Both the position numbers and the translations under genes were made by a program. From NCBI GenBank assembly GCA_034190875.2, contig CM067344.1, forward strand, positions 16,665,625-16,729,624: a stretch of DNA of 64,000 nt, written 5' to 3'. The stretch is from Urechis unicinctus. Its lineage: Eukaryota > Annelida > Polychaeta > Xenopneusta > Urechidae. Below are positions 13,180 to 27,420 of the stretch, piece by piece; the stretch's first letter is position 1; each line of letters begins with the position of its first letter. The notes beneath the pieces are model-generated. The model did not search any database, was not told the DNA's origin, and saw nothing but the letters and a program-made list of their open reading frames with translations.

Positions 13180-16100
13180 AAGCGTGCATACAATACTCTC
13201 TCGGTGCTGTTGTAACCCTATAAGCAGTACAAGTGGTAATGAATTTCATAAAATTGTACGCCTATAGAGCGTTACGTTATTGTTAGCTGGGAACATTATA
13301 TAACTTATGAGATATTACCCGACCTGTGTTATCGGCCCGTAGTCATCATGTGTGGAGTATTGACAAACATAATCTTGGCATTGTTAGCAATATCTGTCAT
13401 GAAATTGTATTTTTAAAGTATCAATTCGAAGTCTTGAGTGGCAGTGGTTCGTTGAGTTCACACCGCTTCCATTATAACGAGGTTGATTGGAAGATAGATC
13501 GGTGCGTAATTGGCCACCTATAATCCACCTTAATAACATGATAACATTAACGATGGTCAGCCAAACCATCTAAAGTAGAGTCTCTGCACGTACGCTTAAG
13601 GCGCCGTTAACAGAGCTAATTATCTGACTGATCTACCAAACTTCAATAATATATATCATAGTGTAACAAAAACGAAACGGCGTTTCTGTAATTATTATTA
13701 ACAAAGCACTAGGGGTGAAAGTTGGCCTTAATGTCCATATATTCGAAGTTGTGCCATGTCTTTCCTCGTGCTGTGCGTTTAACACAATGTTCGTCAGTTC
13801 AAGCTAGTATTTAACTGATAAGCACCACTCTGGAAGTGCGATTAGCGGACACAGCTGCTTACCAACAATAGCGCTGCTTGCAGTGACATCAATGCGTATT
13901 AACGCGTTTCCCCCTTGATGTGACTGATAATACACTGTTAACTACAATCCATTCATCTCGGTGTTTTAACGTTGCGCCCTTCTGCTGTCGACCTGGTTGA
14001 GGACCTGCATCTGGGTACTATCAGTGTCATATATGTCATACTTTATCGTCGTCGTATCGATCAGTTTATCACCGCTACTATAGAGCAAACGAAATATATC
14101 ACTCATATGCAAGCTCTAATCATTTGAGTGCAGTCACACATTGAAGATGTTATTCGCAATGGCCAAATACCACCATTGTACTGTAGGTCAGTAACATAGT
14201 ATTTATATAAATTATATGCTTTGTGTGTACTTCATCCCCCGTGGATCAGCGCTAAAATGTATCAGGTTCTCGTCATATCAACAGGATAGTCCTCTTATGC
14301 TGTAGCGCAAGTATTTCAAGTTATCTTATGCTTATTATCGCGCCTGATATGAAAAAGATAACAGCTAGATATATCTGTTTTGCAACAAGCTATATTTCTT
14401 TGATGCCTCATAAACCAAGGGGAATCGGACCTATACATTATGTTAAAAGGGCCGTCATAACTGCACAATTCCAAAATCATTTAGTATTTTAGAGGTTGCA
14501 TTCAACTCTCTAACCCTCGTCGGAACTTCATGTACATTGTGTCACGGTCTGCATATATCGAATAGGGTTGGCGTTGGTGTGTGGCTGACAAATAGCGCCC
14601 ATGAAAATTGCCTTCCGATTTCAACTAATATTGTGTAAATGGCAAATAATTATGGTATATAAATGCCATACAATGTTTATGTAGATTAATCATGCCAGCC
14701 TAATTAGGTTCATAATTGATGGCTATAAATGTCAAATGGGATCGTAACATTTACAAGTGATGTAGGTTTTATCATATGTATAAGATATTGTGAGATAAAA
14801 TTACTTTTATGTAATTTTCATCGTCAATATCGTCGAGTACATTCCGATGAATGTTACAAAATACAGCTAAGCCATGCACCAAAAAATTCTGGTTGATATG
14901 TTTGACATTCTTGTGTCACAACTAGGTCGAGAGTATATGCTTACTCAGGGTGTAAAGTACATGGATATTAATGTTTGGCATTGAAAGCTTTCGACGAATT
15001 CACGACGTATGCGCTTTTTGGGAAAACAAATCACACAATTAGTATTCAACACAATGAGGCTGGGGCTGAAGTGAAATAGATTTAATTTGGCTATATTTAT
15101 TTACTTGATTGCACAGCGTCGTGGGTATTATAATTGCTTGACACAACAGCTCATCATTTCGTCTACCAAGCGAATGACACAAAAAAAAAATAAAATGGAC
15201 AGATTCTGCCAGATTTGCTCTGTGTTAAAGAAATTATCATACCTCAACCAGGGGGAACTAATTGTACACAAAACACCACAAGGCTGTAGTTCGTAACACT
15301 CTCTGATAAATAACAACATATGCCGCACTCTTGGCTGATATTTAGCTGATATTTAGCTATATTTCTATTTGTAAACGGGCTTCAATGAGTTCAGTCCGCA
15401 TAACTTTCAGCTTAAGCAAAGTGTCATGCAATGTATGTCATAGCATATAAGAGAATTATACCGAATTGTATTGTAGTCATGAGCATCCGCAAACCACTAG
15501 TGTATTTACTGATACATTTATTTCCCAGTAACTGTCTGACGCGCGCAATAACAATGCAATCAGTACTCTGTTGTCGCTCCAGTGTTAGCCATTCCAGCAC
15601 ACTGGGTCAACATCAACGGGAAGACGAACCGTAAACGGCGTCCAATGCAAACCAGATGAGATGAACGGAAGTTCGTTTGCTTTCAGATCAACGCAAATGG
15701 TAACGACCACATTAGCAACTGTTAGAGGTAGAGTGTGTTCTTGGGCCTGTGATACTGCGGCAGATTTAGACCATCACCTTCTGCCAATATCCGTCTACTC
15801 CATGCTGACAACACCTTCATGGACTTTCACTTTTTTACACCACTGATTGTATTGCGTAAAATAGGGCACGATATTGAAAAGGTGGCATACATATGTTTGC
15901 AATCCCAGGTAGTAATGTTTCTACGTTTGAACACCTTCTAACATTGATAATGATTCATATATGTACGTAATATATAACGTTGAATTTGCCGAGCTGCGCA
16001 ATCATATTACAAGCAGAATTGAAACAAACGACCCTCTTGAATAAACTCGGTAACACAGGGTGTTAGAATTGTGTCATCGAACACCAAACGGAATTCCAGA

Positions 16101-17990
16101 GTGAGGACAAAAACACAGGCATATTACTTACAATAAAGCTTGCATAACGCGTTAAACTTCCGAAATGATTGGCAAATGTTTTGCAACATAACTTCAAATT
16201 GTTGAGTGCAGTTCATGAATACCAAACGTTTGAATACCGAATGGGCGATTCTACTGTAGATGATGTGTCAGGGGAAAGGGATTTAGATACCCTAATTGAT
16301 TACACATTTTAACCAGCGAGTTAGGCAGTGCAGCAGCAGTAAAGATTAACAGGGTTCTGGAGATGATCAAATACATTATTAAGTACAAGTTTCATGTAGC
16401 TTCAACGCCGTCTATATTACTGTTTACGGAAATGCGAGGCGCAATAATTCAAACATTGTCTATGATTTCACTTATTATATCGATTTATGACAGCAACATG
16501 ACTATGTTCTTATTAGCTCATATTAACTGCGTTCAAATATCATCGGTTTTGCGAAGCATGCAATAGTCGATATTTACATTTGGTCAAGTATCAATGGTAT
16601 TGTATATTAGGTCTTTGCATCCACTGATTCATCAAATGTCTGCATACACATATATTATGGAAATAATATTGATATAAACACTTAGTTACCTTGAATAAAT
16701 TCTGCATATGAATCATGTGTCTCATTTAAAAAACGCAGTTGCTTCTGAGACCAGAATATATTTTTATCCAACATAGAGTGAGTAAAAGAAAACATAAGAT
16801 AATAGGAAGATGGGAATCGATAAGCCGACGAACAGGTTCTTAAATTTAAGTAATATTTAGAGTGTGTATGTTTGTGATTTGATGCAAATATTTCCAAAAT
16901 ACTAGTGTTATGTTCCATTGAAAGAACAGTAAAACACGTTACACAGCCCAACATATGCGAAGATGTTTGTGTAAAGGCTCAATCATGAATAGAGGTTAGA
17001 AAAGTATGATTTGATATGCGATAAGAACATTCGCAGGGGGCATTAATACGCTCATTTGGTGTGCATGGGCTTTGTTAAGCTTTCTCAGGTAAGCGCGTTT
17101 CTAGAGGACACAATTATGCTCCCCCGGTTAGAAGAGGTTAACATATAAACGAATATTATATATGCGACATATCCTAACTAGCTCCTTTATCACAATAGAT
17201 TCGGAACTTAAAATACGCTATAAGCAACGCAATTGATTATCGAAATGGATTTGCTTGAAAACGATCATTGCTAATTATTACAGTAGCCGCAATGCTCTCC
17301 ATCTGAATGCAACTTCACATAACTGTAGTGGAGCAATTTTAATAGGAATTCTTTGCCGGATTATGGTGAAATGCACAGCGTCACATTTGTTCAAAATTTT
17401 ACATTGTGCCATCGCTGCTAAAAACACAAACAGCGCATCAATCAATCAAAATCAGATTGAATTACACTCACTTCTGATCTCCGACATCAGGTAGGTATAT
17501 CGCCATAGAGAGGAAAAGCTTAGATGATTTTGAAATATTAGTTACAAACCGGATTGTGGTAAAATGGTCGACAAGGACAGTCCAATGTTGTTTGGTGTTG
17601 GTTATAGTGGTAAGTAACACATGCTTTACATTATGATTGGGTATTTGCGCCAAATAATGCAAGCGAAATAAAAATGAGAATATAACAAGGTTTGATGCAC
17701 TCGCTTCTGAATGAACGCCTATGAAAGGTTTCGGCAGAATTGAACAACAGTTAAAGACTAAAACAGGCAGCCATATATTGCGTTATATTATTTGTTCAAT
17801 CATCGATACAGTACAATCTTATCTACGGTAATGCTCACGAACCCTGCGATTCGATTCGTTGCCAAAACTATGCATACACAGTTTGATGTTTCGCAATCTA
17901 TGCTACGGATTGAACACTACCCTATTGCCTTTCCATGGTAAACAATGACTTGTCGTTTCTTTGGTGACCTTGAGCGTATTGCTATGTTGT
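13180..17990 (+). repeat. Copy A of a ~4.8-kb dispersed non-coding repeat
   Basis: This segment aligns end to end in the same orientation with 54540-59530 (copy B). Shared landmarks include GCAGTACAAGTGGTAA (13227), ACAGCTGCTTACCAACAATA (13850), CCCGTGGATCAGCGCTAA (14239), TTTGCTTTCAGATCAACGCA (15677), AACCAAACGTTTGAATACCG class blocks (16220) and AAATATTTCCAAAATACTAG (16885). By eye identity is about 80-85%. No transposase, reverse transcriptase or long frame is visible inside. Relative to B it has a duplicated GATATTTAGCT near 15343 and carries the segment of about 148 bp at 17588-17736, which B lacks. Family unknown; it could be a large non-autonomous transposon or a segmental duplication. 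Confidence 0.85.
17588..17736 (+). repeat. ~148-bp element, inverted partner at 20417-20565
   Basis: The reverse complement of this segment occurs at 20417-20565 with about eight differences over 148 bp, so identity is about 95%. That is clearly higher than the A/B background. The corresponding place in copy B (about 59225-59255) has only a short, different sequence. It is therefore either a short insertion in A or a deletion in B. No poly-A tail, tRNA-like box or terminal inverted repeat was found. Confidence 0.75.
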
Positions 17991-20416
17991 GGTGCCTATT
18001 AATCCTCATGATCTTCATGCTGTTTTTAATTGAACTGTTATCAAGTTTAAATAAGATGCTTTTTTGTGCAAGCCCATTTATCTCGAAAACTTAATTAATC
18101 CAATATCAAAAGTATGAATCAATATCGTTACCAAACAGTCAAGGCAAATACGGCACTTCAGTAACTATATAACGACCCTGACCAGTATTTGATAGGCATA
18201 GACCCTGAGCATGCAAAACTGCATGCAAAACTGTGCACTGTGCACTGTGTGTTTTGTATATTTCTCAAACACATTGCTGCGGTTATTTAGGACGTGTTGC
18301 CGATGCGACGGTTATTCACCCTTTCACCCACAGCGGAGGTGGCACCTTGCAGTCGGATTGGTTTTCACCGCATGAACACACTACACTGAACTTAGTCCAC
18401 AATTGACATCCGTCTAAGCCATTAGATTTGGTCATTTATCATGGCTAACACACTCATAAGAGAAGCAATATCGTTCAGTTTCACTATTGCTATGTCGAAG
18501 GTTCACTAAACAGGATAAGCAATATACTGCAGATTACTCATTCCTTGATCGCTGCTTCAGTACGTTTTAGGATGAGAATATACACCGTTCGCCGCAATTA
18601 TGGTTTTAGCATCATTTTCCGGGAATATTATGGTTCACATTGATACCCACAAGAACAGAAGAATGCCAACGGGGCTTTTGGGGTCTTAAATCGTCCCACG
18701 TGATGGGTATCACGTATGAATAATTTTGTTATTCCGTCAAAAGACAATTAAATATTACTAGCTGAATACATGTTAATCGAAGGTCGCTGCTTACTTCAAG
18801 GTCACTAAGGTTTCGAATAATGTATTTTGTTATATATGTATCATCTTCCTTGATTTTATACATGCTGATATCAGGCTTTCAGCACTGAACTTAATTTTCT
18901 AGAGCACGAAGCGGTAAAAATAAAAACGCAAATTGCGGTTCATTTGAATCGTCGCCATTTTTAGCATCCAAACCTCAAAACAAATATTGACAACAACTTT
19001 ATCTATACCAACTAATTGCCTATCGATGTAGACGAACCATGACAATGCATACGGATAGGGTAATAATTGCGGGCAATTTGTTAATTGTGCTTTGCATAGC
19101 TAGGAATGGTTTATAAAACTAATTCAAATACAGCATTACTACGGCAAGAAGGAAATGATCTCGTATTAGATGTTTTACAATCCAGGTTTTTGGTATGACA
19201 GGATCCGATAAGGCTATGTGCATGATGCAAAGGGTTTAAACGTTTCTCAACCACTTATACGTTACACATAAAACCTACAGGAACAGTCGGATAATCTCTT
19301 ATTTGTTTTGACAGCCCATCATGACGCTGTTTTTTGTGCTAGACAGCATAATTACAATTACCACACACGATGGTTTTGTTAGACAAATGGTATTTGCGCC
19401 CATTTATCCATACGGAGAATTAATGCCTTTAGCTTTTTCCCACATTATTTGCATCAGATGGACGTGGTGATTATGGCCGCTTGCCTGTATATCATTAAAG
19501 GCTAATCGCTTGTTAGTGACGTAACTGGCCTGCGCAACAAACGAACATACCTGCCACACCAACAATGTTGAACTAAAATCATTGTACATAAGACCGAATG
19601 TGTCGCCAACGCAACATATTGCTATTGAGAACCATTCATCAGTCCGTCATTTAAATCTCCAGGAATAGCCTAGTGTAGTTTTGATCTACGGGTTGTTGCT
19701 CGGAAACAAGTCGTCTTGCTATGCATAGACCATTCAGTCTTTCGCTAAATGCTTTGATGAACAAACGTGCATTTGTTTAGCTAATAACTACCCATTGTGT
19801 GAAATGTTTGTACGATGATACCAATGCACAGACCGGATTAAATCGGAGATGCTGTGTACGGCATTGCACTTGTCTGAAGATTTATTGACATTTTGCAAAG
19901 TTGATCTGCCGCCGACATGGATGTAAATGTTTCAACCCTATCCTTAACATTCGTAACTTCTGCAATGAGGAAATGTGTCTTATGTAGTATTTGCTTATAT
20001 GTTGAATGATGTTGTCCTCCTATGCTGCTTTGTAATATACATTATGATTAAAAATGCGATATGTGTAAGCATTTAATGTATATCCCATTTGATTTTGCTT
20101 CTCGCCGTGAATTCAATACTGTATAGTTCGTAACGTTTGCTGAAGATTCTGTAAGTTCGATGGTTGTCATGCAGGAGGCTGCAGCGCTCTCAGCGATTCT
20201 TGCAAAGATGCGATCGCACCAAAGGTCCACTTAATTCACTAACAACCCTGCAAGCTGAACATTGGCTTGAAATTATTGTACCCGAAATTTATGCACTACC
20301 ATCATTGTAGTCACCTATTACGATGGCAAACAATCACACAAAAAGGCCGTGCCAGGTTTGAAGTTATTAATTTGCAGCGTTTAGAGGTATTTTTTGCAAA
20401 CGAATATGCCCAACGA
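17991..20416. other. No recognisable gene
   Basis: Only short frames with no family signature. Small duplications such as GCATGCAAAACT twice and GTGCACT twice near 18205-18250 are visible. No long repeat match was found. Confidence 0.5.
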
Positions 20417-20565
20417 TGCCAAAACCTTTCATAGACGTTCATTCAGAAGCGAGTGCATCAAATCTTGTTATATTCTCATTTTTATTTCGCTTGCATTATT
20501 TGGCGCAATTACCCAATCATAATTTAAAGCATGTGTTGCTTACCACTATAACCATCATCAAACAA
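20417..20565 (-). repeat. Inverted copy of the ~148-bp element
   Basis: This matches 17588-17736 in reverse complement (about 95%). The clearest shared core is the stretch around TTATTTGGCGCAATTACCC and ACATGCTTTA-type sequence. The flanks on both sides differ from those at 17.6 kb, so the edges of the match probably mark the ends of the mobile or duplicated unit. Confidence 0.75.
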
Positions 20566-21754
20566 GATTTCATTCAGTCGACCCCAGCAATTCATATTCG
20601 CCATTTTGTCAGCAGTCGTAAAAAGACGCCGTTTTTTATCATGATGTGCGCGAAAGTAGCACGAGCTTTTCGAAGCCAACGGTAGAGGTCTTGGCACGAC
20701 CCTCACGCGTGTTATAAATCCCCCAAACCCTCTTTGCCGGCGATGTTGGGAATATAACCACTTTGGAATACAATAGCGTATATTTTCCGAGAATCATGTC
20801 ATTGCTGCAATGCATGGACCGACTTTTAATGCTTCAGGATTATTTGCCAAAATAATATCATGCGTTTCATTTGACTGCATTATCTCCCTTTCCGTTATTG
20901 AAATCTTGTCGTGACGAAAAATACCCTTGAATGCAGGTAGGAATGACATTAGATAATAGACAGGGTGTCTATGGACACCACAACCATTATGGCATTAAAT
21001 TGCGCACTTAGCCTCATGCCTCCGTATCAACACAAAAACAAAAGCTTTAACAGGAAACCAATTCTATGAATCTATCAAACGTGTGCCATCTTTATGAGAC
21101 GAAGTGAAATAATGGGACTTTCCATCATGCCCGTTTAGGTTGGCCTATGCGCATTAATCAGTATATCAATACCATTGATATGCTTAATTCAGCTAACAAC
21201 AATTTCATTTGAATTGTCGTACAAACGTCGGATTACCACACAAACAAACAAATAATACTAAAATGCGCCTCACTTTCACGACAGCCATAATCCTTCAAGC
21301 AGCCAGCTGCTGCCAATAAGCTATAATTAACAGTTTCCTGGTTGTGGACAAAACTGCGCACTTCCTTCCTCTCCATTAATCATTACAATGGAGAACATAT
21401 ACGCCTCATGATTATGGCTATGCTAGCAACCTTAAACATTCACAACCTACCATGATTATTCACGATTATCTTACATGTATATGGCATTTTTTCCAGTAAG
21501 TATAAAACTGAAGCACGGTGAATATCCATTACTGTCACATGAAAATCCATGAATTATCCAATTGCCAGGAGCAAGTAAGCACAAACATGCATGGAATTGC
21601 AAATCACTGCTGCCTGCAACAACCTATTGAATAGATTAAGTGACTAAGCAAAGTATTCATAAAACTATTTTATTCTAACAATAACACGATAAAAATCAAT
21701 AAATCGAAATAAACAAACAAAAAGGCAAAGGTATATATATATATATATGTTATG
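20566..21754. other. No recognisable gene
   Basis: Nothing coding recognised. A short (TA)n run at 21731-21748 marks the inner end of the right inverted-duplication arm. Confidence 0.5.
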
Positions 21755-24700
21755 CGAATGTTACAGAACGATAAGATGGTTAAACAGCTTCGGTACCAGC
21801 GAATCGCGAGGAAAATTCATGGCATGAGGCAATTTACAGTCTATAGTCGGTTTGGTCCTGTGATAATTGCTACAAGGAATCGCCAACTGCATTAAGCCTG
21901 TTCTTCTGAAGTGACCAATAAGTATGATAGCAGCTCAATTAAAGTTCTCGACACAATGATACATTAGTATCAATAATACATTAGTATCAAATAATTTATG
22001 AGCACCCGTTTCTTCCCAGTCATACTAGTCAAGGATTATCATTTTTCACATTTGCATCAGAGTAAACGCAAATTTATGCTGTCATTGTGGCACTGTCTGC
22101 AAATGCAAAGCCACGAATGGATTGGGTAATGTGATAGCCATGTGTTGCATCGCACCATAGTCATATTGCCGAAGCAATTGAGGGTGACATTTTTAGATCA
22201 GCAACGATACATGTTTCTATAGCAGACTATATACATGCAATACGTTCCGGAAAATAACTTGCACATCACATGGAAAACGTAAATGTTTAGACCAAGTTGA
22301 TGGAGAGTGAAATCATATGTTGGGATCTTATTTTCTATTTTGTGTTGCGTACCTGAATATCTGGGAAACTTAGCCTAACTCAGCTGTAACTAGTTATTCC
22401 CTTTAGCAGTATACGTACTTGCCAACCTGTCGTAACCTTTTCGTGATCCCCTAAATCCTTATTGTTTAAAAGCTGATTATTTTCATGTCTAAGATGCTAA
22501 TGTGGCTTCAATGCAGCTGCATGCCCTTTCATCCGCATATTTATCCCCTGGATAAACTCTTCGATAGATTCTATCAATATTGTTACATAACTCGCCAGTA
22601 ACTTGATAGCTTATAATAAGAGCATCGTATGCACTTCGGCACTTGATTAATTGGCGTAAAAGTAGTTCGAGCAGGCTTAGAAAAATCTAAGCCAGTAGAT
22701 CATCATGAAAGGGCGGGCATATGATGCACTGCCTACAAAACAATACCACACCTAAACGATATACGGAGTTTGTCACACAGGACTGAAATACCGATCAACC
22801 TACTTTGCAGATACTTAACTTTGATCCTTAGAAATACCATTTATCGGTGATATATGGGCGTGGTTGGGATAATTTAGAAGATATTTAGTATTAAGACCGT
22901 CTACAGCACGACTGACGAATCTTCGGTTATATAGGTTAGGATTGCATACTGTCTGACGACGCTGATAACGTTACAAATTACATTAGACAATACATGTGCG
23001 CAAATATTGACGGTCAAAAAATATTAAACTGAACGTACTGCAAGCTGAGAGTGCTGCAAAAATTTCATAGACTGTCAATAGCTTTGAATATTTTATCGCA
23101 TAGCAAACCAAATCATGAATCGCAACTCCAATGATCACGCCTTGTTATAAACTGCATTGAGATCATATTCAAATAGCATTTTAGAGTGAGTGCGTGACAC
23201 CCGTCACATCTTAGAAGTCCATACCTGGTGCATGATATTGTATATTTCATACTTATACATGCTTATTTAACTCCATTGATAAGCAGCTGTTTTTATAATC
23301 TCAAATCTGCCAGGAATAATAATACCAAGCCTAGGGTCGTAATTAGGAACAATATACCTTCTAAGTAACAATTGGTTCATATCTTGTCATTACTGGCTTA
23401 TATAGTAAAGTCTCGCTAATAGGCAGCCGGAGAAATTTGCACATAGCTTTATGGATATTAGCTTAGTTTCTATAGTCTCAATTGTGACAACACAATTGAA
23501 GATCTAAAAATATCCGGCCATCTGAACTTGAACACAGCGTCCACTTTGTCGTGAGCACTTTAATATAACTGGCTTTATCTGTATTTTGAATGGCCCATCT
23601 ATCGCCGGCCAAATTGCACTTAATGATCTGAATAGGCACCCATACCTTTTATGGGAACGGAAAAGTATTAAAACATAAGCAGAGATCTTCTGTTTGCTCA
23701 ACATATTTCGCAAGGACTTGGCCTATTATTAATAGATCGAGAGGTTCAGTCACACGCCGTTACACGACATTAATGGTACTATACGGAACCGTCATTATTA
23801 ACCAAAAAAACTGCGTTCGTCAGAAATTAAGTCATCCCTTACAACTTAGGAAGGTATCACCAATTCACAGCAACTATTTACTCCACATTAGCACCCTCAA
23901 ACTATTATATAAGCTGATGAACTCCCGGGGGAAATGTTAATGTCTCTTTAAAGCTTAAGTCATGTCATTGATCTTATTGGAAGCAGTCGCCCAGTTATTA
24001 ATGCCTTATCGTTATCAAGATTATAATGATGTGGCCAAGACTAAACTTCTCTATCCTGCAGATATTGGACCTTGCAAAAGAGGGTGACCGGTCTTCCTGT
24101 CGTTTTAATGGCAGTATGCAACAATGATGGCGGGATTTATTGGTCTACCCCTGCAAATATGACAGCTGCGACCTACTGTTGGAGTATATCATTGGTAATA
24201 ATGTTACAGTATATTTATCGTTTATACAGATACAAGATCTTAACATGCAGCAAGCGACGTGGAAATATAGGACACATGTACGAGGGTAATACAAAACCTC
24301 AAGTATACGTTTCATGCCACGTGATGTCATGAATCAAGCCTATGGATTCAGTGCAATATGATGTGGAGCGCACAGGCCTTTGAAAACGATAGTGCTACGT
24401 GCGCAGGAGATGATGTTAATTTGACCTGGTCCTAATCAATAGAGATGGCCGTTGTCGAAGCATCTGAGGAATTGCATTCAACCCTGCGTCGGTTTGAAAG
24501 GTCATAATGGTAATATTGAGGTTTTACTTCACTTTCAGCAATGAGGTGATATTACGACGATGATGCATGTCCCATCGTCTTATTGAAAAGAACTCTCGAC
24601 CTTTAGGTATTTTTCTAAGCCCCTTAGTCTACGTAACTAGATCCCACATCAACCCGATTGGTTAAGAGCCAAAAATCGTGTTACGCCAATTGTAACAATG

Positions 24701-26564
24701 GAACTGTCGTAGCTGTCATTTACCTTATTGAGTATCATATATTAGGCCTGTCATTGTATCATCTATTGTGATAATATCCTACGTCAATAGTCTGTTCCGG
24801 GAAATGGGTATAACATTTGTGAGCACGGTCTGTGCATCATATCGTGTACATTGCTGCATCATGACACTAAGCATATTTCAATGCATATATCATTGCATAC
24901 TAATGTTTCCTCACAGGCTGTGATCAGATACATGTTGGTGTACCTTGCATTAAAGAACAATCCCGATAAATAAATTATTCAGTATAATGAGGCATAAGCA
25001 AGCCTTTGCGCCGTAGCCAGTGTCTAATGTTTCTTTGGATACGACCTTGTTAATCTAACACTTCCGGCAAAACAATCTCCATATACGAAAAAGGGAGAAG
25101 GTCATCTGTAAAGTACTCGTATAAATGAACATTTGGCGTTTTTGAATAAAAAGGGCTACATTCGAAATACAGACAATAATATGATGATGTAGGCAAGTGC
25201 GGCATAACGAAACTTTTGGTAAAATTCACGTTTCAAAAGTCAACTCATCAAATATAAGCAGCTTTTTGCCTTCCATGCATTGAATTAGTTGACATGTTTA
25301 AAGCTTGCTTTAATGTACTGAACAAGTTTATTAGCCATTTAACCTTCTGCTGGTTTTGTCTGCAATCTAAACCTCTGGATGGACAAGACTGGCATACTTT
25401 ACAGCCCGTGAATTGCGCAATCGAACATTTTACACTGGTTGTTGCAGTGCTGTTTGACGTATTGCCATGATGCTAATATTTATAATTACGTATGTATGAC
25501 AACATTTTATGTAAAAATAGGAGCTTTCAAATATGTACATCACAAACATATATTTGACGTCGGCCTCCCTATATATAAATGTTACGAATGTACAATAATT
25601 AATTTATTCAGACAAACATACCGCAAATTTACATTCAGTGTACAGCCTAAATTAGCATCATGTTCTTGCATTAGTCTTGGCACACAAAGGCGTAAAACAT
25701 TGGAAAAATTGATCAACCATAATAAAAACGCGTCTATGGCAAATCGACACTCTTAGCATACTCTTCACAATGGAACAGATTCAATTCTTAAGGCTTAGTT
25801 CCATTCAGCCTATATAGCTAAGCTAGTGCTTAACTCACAATGTGTTCAGTATTGAAGAGGATATCTTCACTGAGGCTAATAATTGATAAGCTAACCAGCT
25901 AATTCAAATACAGTTAATACAAACTGTATATGAAAGAATGCTTATTTGTTTACAAAGTTCATTTGCTAACGCGTGAGCTGCCTAATGCATTGTGATGCAT
26001 ATGTGCGAATCGATCAGGCAGCCCGCCCCCCACAATTGTGCAACCGTCATAAATGGTTCAGAGTCGGCTTTTAAAAGCAAGGATCTCTTCGACAGAGCGA
26101 TTCTGTATTGTGGTAGTGAAATATACTGAACGCTCAATAACAACCAAGTGGGCTGATATTGCGCAACAAGCCTGACAACAGATTGCTTCCTCTGAATATG
26201 TAAACTTTATTAGACGGGTCAAATGAAGGGGTTTGAGTAGCATAATAATCCTGCCAATGTAAACGCCGCCTCGATTCTTGTAGCTTTTAAAGAATAGTGA
26301 ACATTTTCTATCTACATCACACTTAATAACCTGTGAAAGAAATATTTTACGGCGATGCTATGAGCCATCTGGTACATTGTTTCTGGCATTAAAATATTGC
26401 ATCGTTCCCGTACATACTAGATTCTGCGTAAAAAACCGACCACGACAAACATCACATTTGACATAGGCCATGCATACATGTTTTATTTCGAAAATCTTTG
26501 AACACTATAACGCTTCACTATTCAAATAGGACGCGCTTCTATATATATATATATAGATATATAG

Positions 26565-26605
<41 letters not shown>

Positions 26606-26852
26606 TATATATATAGCATACATATATATATATATATGCATACATATAGATATACATATATATATATATATATATAGATAGATATATACAGATAGGGGGT
26701 ACCTAGGAATAGAGAGATATATATATAGTATATAGAGGAGATATATATATATACATATCTCTATCTCTCTCTCTATATCTCTAAATAGAGAGATCTATCT
26801 ATATCTCAGATATATCTCCTATATAAGAAAGAGAGATCCTCTCTATATATAT

Positions 26853-26886
<34 letters not shown>

Positions 26887-27090
26887 TCTATATCTAGATC
26901 TATCTATATAGATATATATCTATCTATCTCTATATCTAGAGAGAGAAGAGATATAGATCTCTCTGAGAGATCTCTCTCTCTCTGAGATATATCTCTATAT
27001 CTATATATATATATCTCTATACCTCTCTATCCTCTATATATATATCTATATATATATAATATATTAATCTCATCTATATATATATCTATA

Positions 27091-27133
<43 letters not shown>

Positions 27134-27420
27134 ATGTATAGATTAATACTCTCAGCGAAGTTGGGGAAGTTATACATCGTGCATGGTGGCATTGGTTTGT
27201 TCATAAAATATCACAAAACGATGGGTATCACTATACTGCTTTGAGCTGCAAAATCCTCATTAAAGCTTTCTTGAGTGAGCACATGTAGAGTTAATGGGTG
27301 ATGTAGGTTGTTGATGCTGTCATGAATGGTTAAAGGATAAGTTGATCTCTTACGAATTGCGCCGTTTAAGCAATTGCTAATGATGCCATATATAGCCATC
27401 AATGTCGTGCTACAATGTCT
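21755..27420 (-). repeat. Right arm of the large inverted duplication
   Basis: This is the reverse complement of 243-4325. It is longer than the left arm because it contains about 600 bp of AT/CT/AG simple repeat at 26540-27135 and about 1.3 kb around 24.1-26.3 kb with little match to the left arm. The best block, 21755-23920, matches 2140-4325 through many small indels. Shared landmarks include the 5'-UTR-like sequence near 22870 (GGTGATATATGGGCGTGG) matched at 3105. No frame is conserved between arms, which argues against a functional duplicated gene. Confidence 0.8.
26540..27135. repeat. Compound AT/CT/AG simple-repeat block
   Basis: About 600 bases are made almost only of TA, TCTA, GATA, CTCT and AGAG motifs, often arranged as local palindromes because TCTATA and TATAGA alternate. 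It interrupts the right arm of the inverted duplication between the parts matching 243-550 and 840-1010. It therefore grew or inserted after the duplication, or was lost from the left arm. Confidence 0.95.
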
